Of a stretch of 64,000 nucleotides of DNA, positions 33,875 to 45,554 are shown one piece after another. The number at the start of each line of letters is the position of its first letter. Position 1 is the first letter of the stretch. The notes below the pieces were generated by a model that saw only the letters and a list, made by a program, of their open reading frames with translations, did no database searches and was not told the DNA's origin. A program made the translations under genes and the position numbers. The DNA comes from Hawksworthiomyces lignivorus (Eukaryota > Ascomycota > Sordariomycetes > Ophiostomatales > Ophiostomataceae). Location of the stretch: the NCBI GenBank assembly GCA_002917075.1, contig NTMA01000058.1, forward strand, positions 186,001 to 250,000, given 5' to 3'.

Positions 33875-35792
33875 ATGAGTGGCAGCTCAAGCCCCTATGA
33901 CCGGGAAGGCCGGAGTGATGTCAAGGTCAATGAAGCAACCAAAAAAAATGCCTCAATAAACCGGTCATCCACAGAGCAGGAAGAGATCACGGAAGCCGTC
34001 GAAAGTAGCTTGACACGCGAATATGAGAAAAGCCCTATTCCGCAAATATCAGATATGCAGATGCAGGCAAACGATGGACCAGTCCCTCGCAGCATAGGGG
34101 ACAGCCAAGGGGCAAATTCCAGTAGATCTGCCTTTCGCAAGGTTTTGAGTGCCATCTGCTACGCGCTTTTATGGACTCCTCGGACTTGTCGCTATGACCC
34201 GAAGAAGCCTCCGGATTTCACCCTGGGAATGAACTTGCTTTTCTCATTCGTATGTTCATGTCGCTTCACAGAATACGGACTGTCTATTTTACTAGCCATG
34301 AGGCTTGTTTTACTCACACATACAAACAGGCCACAACTGCAACAGTTGGTAACCTCTATTGTACGTTCAAATTATTTGTGAATGAGCTGATGTCGCCTGT
34401 GCTAATTTTCTCAGATAATCAATCTATCCTCTACAAGATCGCCGACACCTTCTCCGTGTCTTATGAGCATTCATCCAACATTGCTACTCTCATGCAAGCT
34501 GGCTATGCCGGCGGTATCATACTTCTCTGTCCGCTAGCTGACATTCTGCCGCGCCGGCCCTACATACTGTCCCTTGTGGCCATCACCGCGATGGCCTGGA
34601 TTGGCCTCTGCGTGACCAATTCTTTCACAACGTTTGCAGGCCTCTCCTTCATCTGCGGTTTCACGACTGTCACGCCCCAGCTGATGCTTCCGCTTGTCGG
34701 TGACCTGGCCCCGCCCCACCGCCGAGCCACGGCACTCGCTGTTGTCGTGTCCGGCCTGGCCCTGGGCATGCTGGTGGCCCGCCTTCTGGCAGGTGTGGTG
34801 GCCAATTACACGTCGTGGCGCAACATCTACTGGTTCAGTCTCGGCGCCCAGTGGCTGGTGTTCTTCTCGCTCTACTTCTTCATGCCCGACTACCCGACGA
34901 TCAACCGGATGAAAGACGAACTAGGCAACAAGAAAAGAGGCATCTTCATGACCGCGGTGCAGTACTGCCGCGTGCTGTACCTCGGCGTTGCCGTGGTCTT
35001 CATCAGCCACCCCACTCTCGTCCAGGCCTGCCTGATTGTGTTCTGCCTGAGTGCCGTCTTTACGAGCTACTGGACCACCCTGTCCTTCCTGCTGTCTTCT
35101 GCGCCTTACAACTACTCGTCTGTGACAATCGGCCTCTTTGGCCTCATTGGCATTTTTATTATCTGCATGGGCCCGGTCTACGGCCGCTATGTGATTGACC
35201 GCATCATCCCCCTCGTCTCTGTCGTACTAGGCACCGTCGTGGAAGTGGCTGGCGTGAGCATCGGCGTCGGCATCGGAACATTTAATGTCGCGGGCCCAAT
35301 TATTCAAGCGATCTGCATCGACTTTGGGAACCAGGCCGCCAACATTGCGCTGCGGTCATCCATATACGGGCTGGCTCCAAAGGCGCAGAACCGCGTCAAT
35401 GCCGCCTACATGATCGCCTCCTTCACGGGCCAGCTGATGGGCACGTCGGCGGGCAATCACCTGTACGCCCAAGGCGGCTGGCGATACAGTGGTGGTCTGA
35501 GCAGTAAGCAGTATCCGTTTCCAAACCATATTGTCTCTTTCACTAATCCTATTTACTAACGTCTTCGTGTACAGTTGGCCTTGTGAGCTTTTCTATTCTC
35601 GTCTGCCTTGCCAGAGGCCCGCGCGAGACGGGGTGGGTTGGTTGGCATGGTGGCTGGTCTATTCACAAAGACCGGCCTGCCAAGGTCAAAGCCGCCGCCC
35701 TAGAGTCAGAGGCTGAGGAGGGTACCATGGCAGCCATAGTGGTAGCAGAGCCAAACAAAAAAGACAGCGTAGCGAAGGATGAAAAAGCTTAA
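33875..35792 (+). CDS. MFS transporter, drug:H+ antiporter-like (MFS_1)
   Basis: Plasma-membrane transporter of 570 residues. Exons are 33875-34249, 34330-34360 (31 nt), 34415-35503 and 35575-35792; introns are 80, 54 and 71 nt. Splicing joins GMNLLFSF, ATTATVGNLY and YNQSILYKIADTFSVSYE into the first membrane helix and loop. About 105 hydrophilic N-terminal residues precede at least eleven hydrophobic helices. Motif-A-like sequence LADILPRRPYIL and VGDLAPPHRRATALAV are typical of MFS_1 exporters related to the bacterial YnfM/Bcr group. The C-terminus is short and cytosolic (rich in Glu, Lys and Ala). It converges with the FAD monooxygenase 293 bases away. The substrate is unknown; export of a hydroxylated product is only a guess. 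Confidence 0.87.
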
Positions 35793-36085
35793 TATCTAAT
35801 TGTACATAGAGCATTGCATAGATAATACAAGTTATTGACCGAGTGGAAGATACATACGACCCAAATCATCTATGACGGCCAGGAATGCGAGCATCTGGAG
35901 ATGTGCCGTGCTTCTGTAAGGCTGCTTTGCTATATTCAGCAGTGAATCAGCTTCTTCTTAACGGACCAAAAGGTAACAAGATTTCCAAGAGCACACTGGC
36001 GTTGCTTGGGTAGCGAGACTTCTATTCATTAGGCGGTTGTGAAACGAAAGACCGAGGATATACAACTATGTACATTATAAACAAA

Positions 36086-37574
36086 TTATTTCGTGTAGTG
36101 CTGCGTGAAATCGTAGCGGACGCCCATGAAGCCGAGCAGCAGATTCTTCGTGTACTCGACGTCTCCTTCGCCCTTTTTGCACAGCTGCATCCATTCGTCC
36201 CGCGAGAAGCGCGTGTCCGGGTCCGGGTCTGAGACGCGGCGGAAGTTCTCCGACGAGATGGGGTCGACGACTGTCTTCCACTTCTCGATGCGCTTCTCGC
36301 TGTACAGGTCCAGAATAGATTCGTCCGCCCGGCCGTCCCAGATGCCGATGAGGCAGTCGACCAGCCCGCCCACGTCGACAAACCCGCCGGTGATGCCCAG
36401 TCCGCCCCACGGGTTGCAGAGATGCGCCGCGTCCGCCGCCAGCAGGATCCGGCCGACCCGGAACTTGGGCGCGCAGCGCTGGTGCATCTTGTAGGGCGCA
36501 AAGTTGACGACGCGGTACTCGTCTGGCTTGGGGTGGCCGGGCAAGATCGTCTCGAACTTCCAGGGCTGGCGCTCGAGATACTGCTCGCGCGTGAGGCCTG
36601 GCGTCTCACCGTAGGTGACACGGTAGAGGCCGTCTGCTGTGATCTTGGCGGCCATCTGCCATGAGAGAGAGCAGCGTTAGCCGCGGCTGGGCAGCATCAG
36701 GGGCGCATGGGGGGGAGGGGGCGTGAGCACATACAAAAAAGTGTTCTGGGTGGATGATGAAATTAGCGTCGTGGAAACCGAACTTGCCGGCGAAATCGTA
36801 GTAGGTCTAGTTGTGTTAGCGGGCGGCATGGCAAAGCAGCAGAAGTCAGTTAGAGAGCACCCACGTTTGTTGCGATAATTTGTGCGTCCCAGGTCTTTCC
36901 CGGGTACTCGTTGCCAAAGAGGCTCTTGCGCACCGCGCTGTTGGCGCCGTCGCAGCCGACAATGTAGTCCGCCTCGAGCCGCGTCTTGCTTCCCACAGTG
37001 GCCTGGTCTCCCAGCTCACCCGTCAGGACTTCGATGTCGGCCCAGGCCTTGTCCCCATCCTGGCCCACGTCAACCACCCGATGCCGCCAGCTGACCGTGC
37101 CGTTGTGCTCTGTCAAAAACTTCTTGAGCAGGAATGCGTCGAGGTCCTGCATTGGCAGGCACGCTGTGCGGATGTCTGGCGTCACCGTCGTCTCCACACT
37201 GCCCGCATCCTTGAGCACGCTGCCGTCGAACCCAGCAATAACCGAGTGGTCCTCGAAGCGCCGCCAGTACATCGAGTTCAGCCGCATGCCTCCCTCGGCA
37301 GCCAGCGCATCCATGACGCCTGCGCGGGCTAGCTCGGGAATGGCGGGAGGCCCGTAGTGAGCCGCACGTGGTTGCTGGTCGAGCTCGTGCGAGGCCTCGA
37401 CAATATGCACAGGAATTCCATACTGGGACAGGAGAACAGCCAAGAGCAGACCCGAAGGACCAGCTCCGACAATGAGGACCTGGTAGCTGTCAGAATAAAA
37501 GCCTCCGGGCCAAGAGGGCCAGAAGAGGTACTTACCTTCTTAAAAGGTCGGTCTTTTATAGATGCATCTGCCAT
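36086..37574 (-). CDS. FAD-dependent aromatic-type monooxygenase (PF01494)
   Basis: Flavoprotein hydroxylase of 431 residues, using FAD and NAD(P)H to add one oxygen to an organic, often aromatic, substrate. Exons are 37574-37536, 37479-36865, 36806-36735 and 36655-36086 (introns 56, 58 and 79 nt, all phase 0). The Rossmann motif VLIVGAGPSGLLLAV starts right at exon 2. EADYIVGCDGANSAVRKSLF is the conserved DG motif binding FAD and NAD(P)H. GRILLAADAAHLCNPWGGLG is the second FAD-binding motif, with GD replaced by AD. No signal or membrane segment is seen, so it is probably cytosolic. The length fits the salicylate-hydroxylase / PHBH-like branch rather than longer phenol hydroxylases. The tail-to-tail MFS gene may be functionally linked. 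Confidence 0.88.
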
Positions 37575-38721
37575 GATCTCGAGCTGGAGTAGACACGCCT
37601 GGCCCTCTAAGAAAACAATATGATGTGACGCAGGGGATAAATTCCTATTTTAAAGACAGAGAGGGACAAGAACCAAATATAAAGATGAAGTGCTACGTCA
37701 AATATTTGATCAGAGTATATAGGACGCCAAGATCAACGATGGAGACAAAGTTGGCTGGTAGGTGGATGTGAATGGCATTCCTTTCTCCTCCAGAGCTTCC
37801 CAATTTCCCCGCACAACACGTCTCTAAGACACCTTCTAGCTCAGGAGTTTATTCGGTATTCCCCGTATTTTGTAGCTCCAACACCCATACTCCATCATAG
37901 GCTATATTCTGCCGTTGTTGTCGAACGATCCATACACAAAGCACCTGACTAAAAGCTTCTGAAAACCGCCTTGCACAGCTTTCGTTCCTCTGCCAAGCTC
38001 TAAGCGGATGAACCCCTCACAATCGACCCTACGCTATAGGGATAGTCCCATGTTGGCGGAAACTGGAGCGAAACGGATATAGCCCTGAGCCGGCATTTGC
38101 ACGACTCTTTGTATATTTTGACTACACATAAGGGGCATCTTGACATGGCTCTAGGCCCAAGTCACATTGCATATGTCCAATTTAGTTGCGGGTAGTGTTT
38201 GAGATCTTCTAGCTTGGATTTCTCGTCTATGTAACCGACTCGCACAATAAAAGACGGCCCGTTCGCGGCATGGATTCCCTTCTGCCCAGTATCAACCAAC
38301 CGAAGAAATATGCATAGTTACGCAAGAAATGTTTTGGGGGTTAAGTAAATTCAAGAAAAGTCATTACATTTCTCTGTCCTGTTAGCGATATAAGACACGA
38401 GCATAAGCTGCTCTTCTTTAACTTCATCTTGATATTCGTCGTGTCGCCCCGGTAGCATCGACATGATATTTCCGAGCGGGTTATTGTTTATCCAATGGAA
38501 CTATCCCCCTCGACTGCATATCATATTGAGCTTACTTGACAAATACATCAAAGCGGATGTTGTACAGCAAAAGGCGAAATGAGTGTCGTTGATTTTTTTA
38601 GTTAGCTTTTTTCTAAGAAAGGTGGTCTTCTCAATTGTCCATTCTCCGTCGGCGCCCTTGATTCGCCCTGGATCTTCTTAACAATCGTCGGTTCACAGAC
38701 GTCGGGTCGCCGCAGTCCTCT
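37575..38721. other. Gap without a supported gene
   Basis: About 1.15 kb upstream of the monooxygenase and downstream of the chitinase. Stops are frequent in all frames. It probably includes the monooxygenase promoter. Confidence 0.55.
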
Positions 38722-41700
38722 CTAATGTTTTGGAGGTGTCACGCATGGGTAGTTTGGCACTTGGGGCCCACCATAGTACTCCCAAGCCTTGCGCGCCATG
38801 TCGGCACTACAAACGGGTATGCGGACAACACCCGGAGTGGTGATATCCGAGCCCATCATGTCTCTGATTGTGCCGGCATTGCTTGGATCCGCCGGTCCGC
38901 CGCCGTTTTGGTTGCCATTTTGTTTATATGTTCTGACGGCACTGTTTTTTCTTGTTGTTAGTGAAGAAAAGCAGACTGGTGACAAAACAAACGAGACCAA
39001 ACTAGACAAAACGACAGGATAGAACGACAAGACAAAAAGATGATAGAAACATACCCTGCAACGAGATCATCACGTGTAAGACCGCCAAAGGGGCTGTCAG
39101 GCTTGAGCGCGTCGATTCCCGTAGGGGCGCTGAAATGGGTCGGATGGCAGTCTGCCGTCTCGCAGCCGACACGAGTGCAATGGTCCGGTGGGCAGGTGGT
39201 TGAATCACCCATGGGCATCACCAAGTAATACAGTTCGCCGCCAAAGCAGCTGGCGGTTGCGTGCATGGTGTCTGTGGTCATGCCAAGGTTAAGGTAGAGC
39301 GGATCAATTGTGCCACAAGGGACGCCTGCGTCGAGGACGAAGGGGCTGAGGCCCGACTTGCTCCAGAGCGCCGGAACGGCAAAGGCGAAGATCATCCGCG
39401 CCGTCATCCTCGTCTGGTTTACCGTCCCGCCGTCCGGAATTTCTGGGGTGGCCAAGATCGCGTTGTCGCAGTCACCCCCTCCGTCAATTCTTCCTTCGAA
39501 AAATTTGCCGTCCGAGACAAGATTCGAGAGATGTCCAATGGAGTTGTCAGAGCCATCAAATAAGGTCCTTAGCGCAAACTCTGTGACGTTTGCCCAGCCC
39601 CAGATAACCTGACCAAGGTACGCCGAAAAGGCTGCCTGATCAGTCGCTGTCCAGGTTCCGTCGCTGGGGTAGTTGCGTTAGACGAATAAGACTAGAAGAA
39701 GCGAGAGGTTAGGAAGAGAGAAAGCGAGAACAACTTACACCTCGTTGCCCTTTATGAAAGTGCCGGTAATGATCGCCCCATTGGAAATGGCCGCATACCC
39801 GGCATCCCTCAGTTCGTCGAGAAGATGTTCATTCCCTTCCTTTTTAAAATAGGGTAGTTCTACCATAAGATCGTTGAAAATGGGTGCCGCAACTGCCGTC
39901 AAGCCAAAGGACAACAGCGCCATGAGAATGTCAGCCCAGGCGGTATCCGCGGGTGGTGACACGGGAGCAAATGTATTCTCGAATAGTTGTAATGCAGTGT
40001 TGACCTGGACCGCGGTGGCACTGATCAGCCTCTCGTAGTAATTTGCGAAAGCCTGTCAACGAGTTAGTCTTTTTCTGTATTCATTCTTCTTCTTCTTCTT
40101 CTTCTTCTTCTTTCTCCCCTCCTCCTTCCTCCCCCGCACTTCTTCTACTTATTCTTCATAGATTATACCTACTTCATGTAGTACGACGATCGAATTCCAG
40201 AGATCATAGGCAGCTGCTCCCGTTCCAGCGTCAACTTTACATTGGACAGTATGATCACAGTTGGAGTGTAACTCAAGACTCGAGCAATGGCTTTGGGGAG
40301 GCATATGAAGTATATCGGCAACAGCTACCGTGAAATCATTGCCCTTGTAGTGCTCGTGGTATGTTCGGACAATATCGTCCCAGGCATGACCTGCGTCCAG
40401 CATGTCCCACCGCTGCTGCGGCGTGTAACATTTTGTCTGTGCCACGGCGGGGTCGGTGCACTGAATGGTGGTCCAATGACCGGTGCGCGTGCCAAAGTAG
40501 GCCTCCCCCAGCTGGATATCAAGAATGAACCTGTCCCAGGTGTTGTTAGACGAGCTGTCTACCTGAGAGCCAATCTCGGGCGGCTGGGAAATATAGTCTT
40601 CCAGGTCAATGGCCCAGTTTGCCGTGCCGCCCAGGTTAAGCGATTTATATCGTTCCGTACGCTTAGTCCGGATGTCATTGTCCATGTAACTAACCCACTG
40701 GTTGTTGTCGTACACCAGGATGTTACTCTCGCTCCCTTGGTCCACGTAGCTCTGTTGCACACGAGACCTGTCGCTCATGATCTGCTTGATTTCGGCATTG
40801 GCGATATAACCACCGACGCCCGTGCAAACCCCAGCCTTGGCGTCTGACTGTGTCGCCGTGCCGGTGAACTGGCACATCTCCGACCAGCAGTTGGCATCGG
40901 CCATGTTAAAAGAACGGCCGTAACTAGAGACGCCGACAACAACCTTGTTGGAAGGCACGCCAGCTTTGGTAATCTATGCATGTGAACAGTGTTAACGGCG
41001 CAGCAAGAGTCCCATAAAATAGAATTACTTTTGCCTTTTATTTCGGAAAGAGGGAGAAACATACCATGACAAGGGAGCTTAGAGTCTCGGTAAGGTTAAC
41101 GTGGCTACGGAGACATGTGCCCGTATCGCAGCCAGACTGTGACCACTTGGTCGATGCGTCCCACTGAAGTCGTTAGTCTGAAGCGTATAAATATAAAATA
41201 AAGAAGCAAAAAGCAAGCGAACGGAAGCTAGCCTACCTGGCCGTGCAAGTCGTACGTCATATATACAATATAATCGACAACATTGCTTATATCGGCAATG
41301 GGGAAGTTCCGAAGGTACCAGTAGGATGAAGACACTGCGACTGAGACAGACTTGTGGGGGGGGAGCAATTTTTTAACAAGTGCTAAAAACTCTAGATAAT
41401 TGGGACCCTCGTTTTTACCATCCACAGGGGGTGGGATCCCGGGGATATCATAAGCCTAAGAGACATAGAAAGCATTAGTATCGTGCAAACCTAAAGCTTT
41501 CAACTCGCCTCCACTGCCTTTAGAATTTGTTCTCCACTTACTCCGGGATACTCCCAGTCAAAGTCAACGCCGTCCAACTCATTGTCATTAACGAACTTGG
41601 CCACGTTCGCAGCTAGCTTCTCGCGGTTGCCCGGTTTCACCCCCTGGCGGAAGATGTCGTACGTGTCCGGCGATGTCGAAAAGTCCCAGCCGCCAAAAGA

Positions 41701-43494
41701 AATAATGCGCTTGACGCCACTTAGCCGGGTAAACGCGTCGAATTCGTACGAGGTCAGCTTATCGCCAGTGTTGACGGAGTAATCGGACCCGATGAGGCCA
41801 AAGGCGAAATGCAAGTGTGTAAATTTCGCCGTGTCGACCTGGCTCACATCCTGAAACAAGCACTTGCGTCCGAACTGGTAGCCTTCAAAGTACCCTATCG
41901 AGCGAAACTGGGCCGGCGGCGAGCTCATCACAAACTCTGTGCCGCAGTTGGAAATGCAGCCATTGGTGCCCGGTGCCGCTGTGCCGGGCCCCGCCGTCGT
42001 GCTCGTATTGGTGCAATACTCGGACGTGGTGCCGCACGACCCCCACACATCGCAGCACGCGTTGATGGGGCAGGGGTTCACCGTGTTGAGGTTTACATCG
42101 GCCGGCTGCGGGGGCGTGCCCGGTTTCTGGGGGCCGCACTGCACACCGCTGCGCTGCTCCGGCATGGGCGGGTTGCCATCGCTGAGACAAATAATGGTCT
42201 GGTACAGCAGACCGGCGCCACAGCCACTAAACGCCCAGGTGTTTTTGTTAAAATCCTCAATTTTTTGAATGGTCAAGTCAAAGGCAGCTGCCAACGATTC
42301 GCAAGTTTCGCCGCTGTCCACGGCGTGCGCCGCGCAGGAGCCGTCGCTGTTGCGGCTGGGCGTATAGTTGGGCCTGTTGCCGGCCGAGCAACAGACGTGC
42401 ATACCTTTTCGCAGAGACGAGCAAAGCTTCGGATCGGAATTGTACTGGGTAAAATCGTAAGGCGAGATGCCGCATTTTCCGGCCAGCTTTTCACAAGTGT
42501 CATCTTGTTCGACTGTACGAACTCGGCATTCGCCTTCCCGTTGTAGCTGCGTGCCTGCTGATCCGTTGACGGGCTGCCAACGCTTTGCGTTTAAGCGGCC
42601 GCGGCGGGAAATGACGGAGCTCGTATCATTTGTTTCTCCGGCTTTGTCACCTGGCCATGGCGCCGTCACGTTCCACGAGCCGGTAGCATTACTTAGAGGC
42701 TGCTGCAGAGGTGTTAAATATGCAGCCTCAAGGGTGATATTAACAGACCCGCCCGTAAACGATAGGCAAGAGGCGTTGGACCATGTTTGGAGAGCGTTTT
42801 GAACGGCGGCAAAACTTCCGTTACTAGCGGCCATGACGCCAAAGTTGTGCTCACTGTCCCCATTGCACAGCTGCATCGCTACTGTATTGGTGAAATTAAG
42901 CAAGCCCAAGTTGCCCTCGAATGCGCCAAGAGCCTGTTCGCCTGTCCTGGAATTGTGTAAACCCTTGCCGATATAAAGACCAATAGTGCCCGAGTTCGAC
43001 TGAGCAAATATGTACATGGTCTTGTGTAGAGGGTTCAACCTAAGATAGGCCCGTAGCTGGCGTGACAACGAGCGAAGATCGGCCGTCGAAAGCTTGCCGT
43101 CCGCATTCCATCCTAGCTGATATATAGCAGGGGTGCTCGTAGTGAAGTTGTCAAGCGGGCTGCTAGGGCCGTCCAGGTTGGTCCAATCTGATCCAAAAGA
43201 GGAACAGGCAAAGATACGATGGTACTTTGAACCATCGTCGACGTTATCGTATAGAGAGAAACCCATAAACATTGTCTGGTCACAACCACTGGTCTGGTCC
43301 AGGTTGCGGTAGAGGGACCAATTACCTGGGTTGGGTCCGGCTGTCTCACAACGCTTCGGGCATCGTTCTAAGCCACGGTATCCAGGGCCAAATGACAGCC
43401 GCGGAGGCGTCTGCGGTTTGACAGCTAGAGTGACAGGCAGTAGGGCAGCTAACCCAAAGGCCCCGATGGCGATATAGCGCCACGACGAGAGCAT
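38722..43494 (-). CDS. Large killer-toxin-subunit-like chitinase (LysM-LysM-CBM18-GH18)
   Basis: Secreted chitinase of 1404 residues, cutting beta-1,4-GlcNAc chains. Seven exons: 43494-41542, 41455-41237, 41163-41065, 40973-40173, 40052-39739, 39663-39055 and 38941-38722; introns are 73-120 nt and phases all agree. Domains: signal peptide 1-25; Cys-containing N-terminal region 40-290; two LysM at about 322-369 and 386-436; Cys-rich CBM18 at 453-520; GH18 from about 531 to 890. The catalytic DGVDFDWEYPG occupies residues 641-651 with the acid Glu at 648, and the first intron falls directly after it. The substrate-binding region continues with YDLHGQ and SYGRSF. About 500 further residues have no domain I recognise. 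This matches subgroup C class V chitinases related to the alpha/beta killer-toxin subunit of Kluyveromyces. All key catalytic residues are present. Confidence 0.88.
40083..40112 (+). repeat. TTC microsatellite in an intron of the chitinase gene
   Basis: About nine TTC units (AAG on the coding strand) lie within the 120-nt intron 40053-40172. Confidence 0.85.
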
Positions 43495-44675
43495 GGTGGG
43501 CTTTGAGTAGAATCGACAAGAATTAGACTTGGAAGAAAAGAGTGGCTACTCAATATCAATACGAGAATTAAATAAACATAAAGAACAAGACAAAACCCTC
43601 AACAATACATATAGTGAATATATGAGCGGCGTTTGATAATCAAAAAAGCAAGTATTACCGAAGCAAGACGGTCCAGAAAAAAAGAAAAAGAAAGAAAGAA
43701 AGAAAGAGCAATGCCAACTGGGCAAGACGTGTATATCTTGAGTTGGTCGGCACAAAAACGACACACAGTTGACAGGAAAAAAGAGATGCCACCGTGATAC
43801 TTTTGTATCCAACGGGTTGACAGATTGATCGGGGGATTGTACTGAGGTGTGCCTTAGACTACATAGTGTACGTCTTATGCAGTATTTTCTTAGACTAATT
43901 TTTACATAATTTTCTCCGCTGTTTTATTGCTACTTGCTCCTTTTCCTTAATATTTACCTTTGGTATTGATTGCTTGTGCTGGGCATCGGTTTTCTGCCAT
44001 TTGTCCGTTAGCTATGTGGCTGCTTATTATCATATCCTAGATGGTCCATTATAAGATTGAAAGGATGAAGGAGAAAGAACAACCAAAAAATTTGTACCAG
44101 TCTGCCTTATCGGTCTTTTACGCGGAGGCATTCTTTACAACATGTGGCGTGGCATATGAGCTCCAGGCTTCAGTAGTATGATATATATCATCGTCATCCT
44201 TGATCAAATGTAGGGCCCTTGGTTCGGCATTTTTTATCTCAGGTGAGAGTCGGCAAACGTAGACTAACTGGTTATTGTCGGTCGTTGATGGACTGAACAC
44301 GCACTCAGAAGAAAAGTGCATCTAACAGTGGATAGAGAAGAATGGGGCTGAGAGACCAACAGCTTGGAGAATATGTGTAGGTAATATATATTATGGAAAC
44401 CATATACTGCGCCACTGCTGGCTACAATAGTGGACAAGTACACGCGGTTCATTCCTTCAAAGTTCGTTTCTTCTACTACGAGATGTGTGAATGCAAGACT
44501 GCTCTCAAACACTTTCATACTGCGAAAGTGACTTTGTGCAAGCGAGATCATGGAATGAAGTATATTAAAAGTATCTTGAATAAGTAGTATGTATGAAAAC
44601 GAATAGTTCCACTAAATACTTCTGTTTCCCTGTTTTGTTTTGCTCTGAATTTATTGACATCCCCTTCCTTCCAGC
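43495..44675. other. Intergenic region between chitinase and small secreted protein gene
   Basis: About 1.2 kb that should carry the chitinase promoter. A purine-rich (GAAA)n tract lies at 43676-43707. A 67-codon minus-strand frame at 44118-44321 reads somewhat like protein but has no partner exon I can defend. Confidence 0.5.
43676..43707 (+). repeat. GAAA-type purine microsatellite
   Basis: Imperfect AAAG/GAAA units about 180 bases upstream of the chitinase start codon. Confidence 0.75.
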
Positions 44676-45554
44676 TTAGATCAATATTGAACCAAATATC
44701 ACGGAAAGAACCGCTGCCGTCACGCCGGTAGGCAGCATATGCAAAACTCTGTTTGCTGCGTTCACTGGCTGTGCCACGCAGACACCAACAAGAGGGAGCC
44801 AGTTCAGGCAAAGGCTCACATTGATGGCCCCAATAATGGTGGATGCCGCGCTGGTGTCAATTTGTATACCACAGTCTGCGCCGGTCGGAACAGGCTCTAT
44901 CGGTAAATTGGCTGTGATGCCGGTTGTGTCGTTTGCAATGACTGGGCAATGGCCGTAATTAGGATCTGTACCATCGCAGGATCCCTGGAGGAGATCGGTG
45001 ATGTTGATATAATGCGTATAGGGAACGCTAGCACACGAGGTATTGGTAGTGCCGGCAATGATATCGGGCACCGGTGCGCCTTTCTTAGTGGTAAAGACAA
45101 AGCTTCCAGTGTCCTCGATAAAGCCGCGTGTAATCGTTGTGTTGGTGCTATTTGGCAAAGGAGGGACGCCGTAGCTGGTTTCAACGCTCCAGCGAAACAG
45201 CCACGTACCCTCCTGACCAGCAATGCTTGCGATATATGAAGAAACGTAGTAGGGGTCGCTATCTTGAAGGTCGAATTCTGCCAAGTGTGGGAACTGTCCA
45301 TCGGCGCTTTGATTGCCGGCAGGGCTGGGCGAACCGTCGGCGTAGCTAGAGATTCCGACTTTAAAGACGGGGCTTAGGCCCGAAGCGGAACCAGTTTCTG
45401 ACACAGAAAATACTACTGGCACGTACTTGGAGACTCCATATGTCTCGTTTCGGGGGAAGAGCAGATTAAATTTCACATGCTGGGGAAAAGTATTCGCGTA
45501 TGTATAACCGAGACGAAGAAGGATGACCCACGTCAGTCCCATCAACGGATGCAT
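44676..45554 (-). CDS. Secreted, probably GPI-anchored protein (DUF7136-like)
   Basis: Single-exon gene of 292 residues. It has an N-terminal signal peptide (about 1-20), an ectodomain rich in N-x-S/T sites and paired cysteines, and a C-terminal hydrophobic tail (TAAVLSVIFGSILI) preceded by small residues, which is the pattern of a GPI attachment signal. The opening after the signal (VKFNLLFPRNETYGVSKYVP) recalls an uncharacterised fungal secreted family often labelled DUF7136; I am moderately sure of that. It lies upstream of the killer-toxin-like chitinase in the same orientation and beside a LysM protein, so a wall-associated role, possibly protecting against or presenting chitinase activity, is reasonable but inferred. 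Confidence 0.72.
   Translation of the reverse strand: MHPLMGLTWVILLRLGYTYANTFPQHVKFNLLFPRNETYGVSKYVPVVFSVSETGSASGLSPVFKVGISSYADGSPSPAGNQSADGQFPHLAEFDLQDSDPYYVSSYIASIAGQEGTWLFRWSVETSYGVPPLPNSTNTTITRGFIEDTGSFVFTTKKGAPVPDIIAGTTNTSCASVPYTHYINITDLLQGSCDGTDPNYGHCPVIANDTTGITANLPIEPVPTGADCGIQIDTSAASTIIGAINVSLCLNWLPLVGVCVAQPVNAANRVLHMLPTGVTAAVLSVIFGSILI

Noticed and set aside
44118..44321. 67-codon minus-strand ORF with a plausible acceptor just before its ATG
   Set aside because: Reads somewhat like protein, but the upstream frame (44264-44551) offers no convincing domain or donor in phase, so it is not called.
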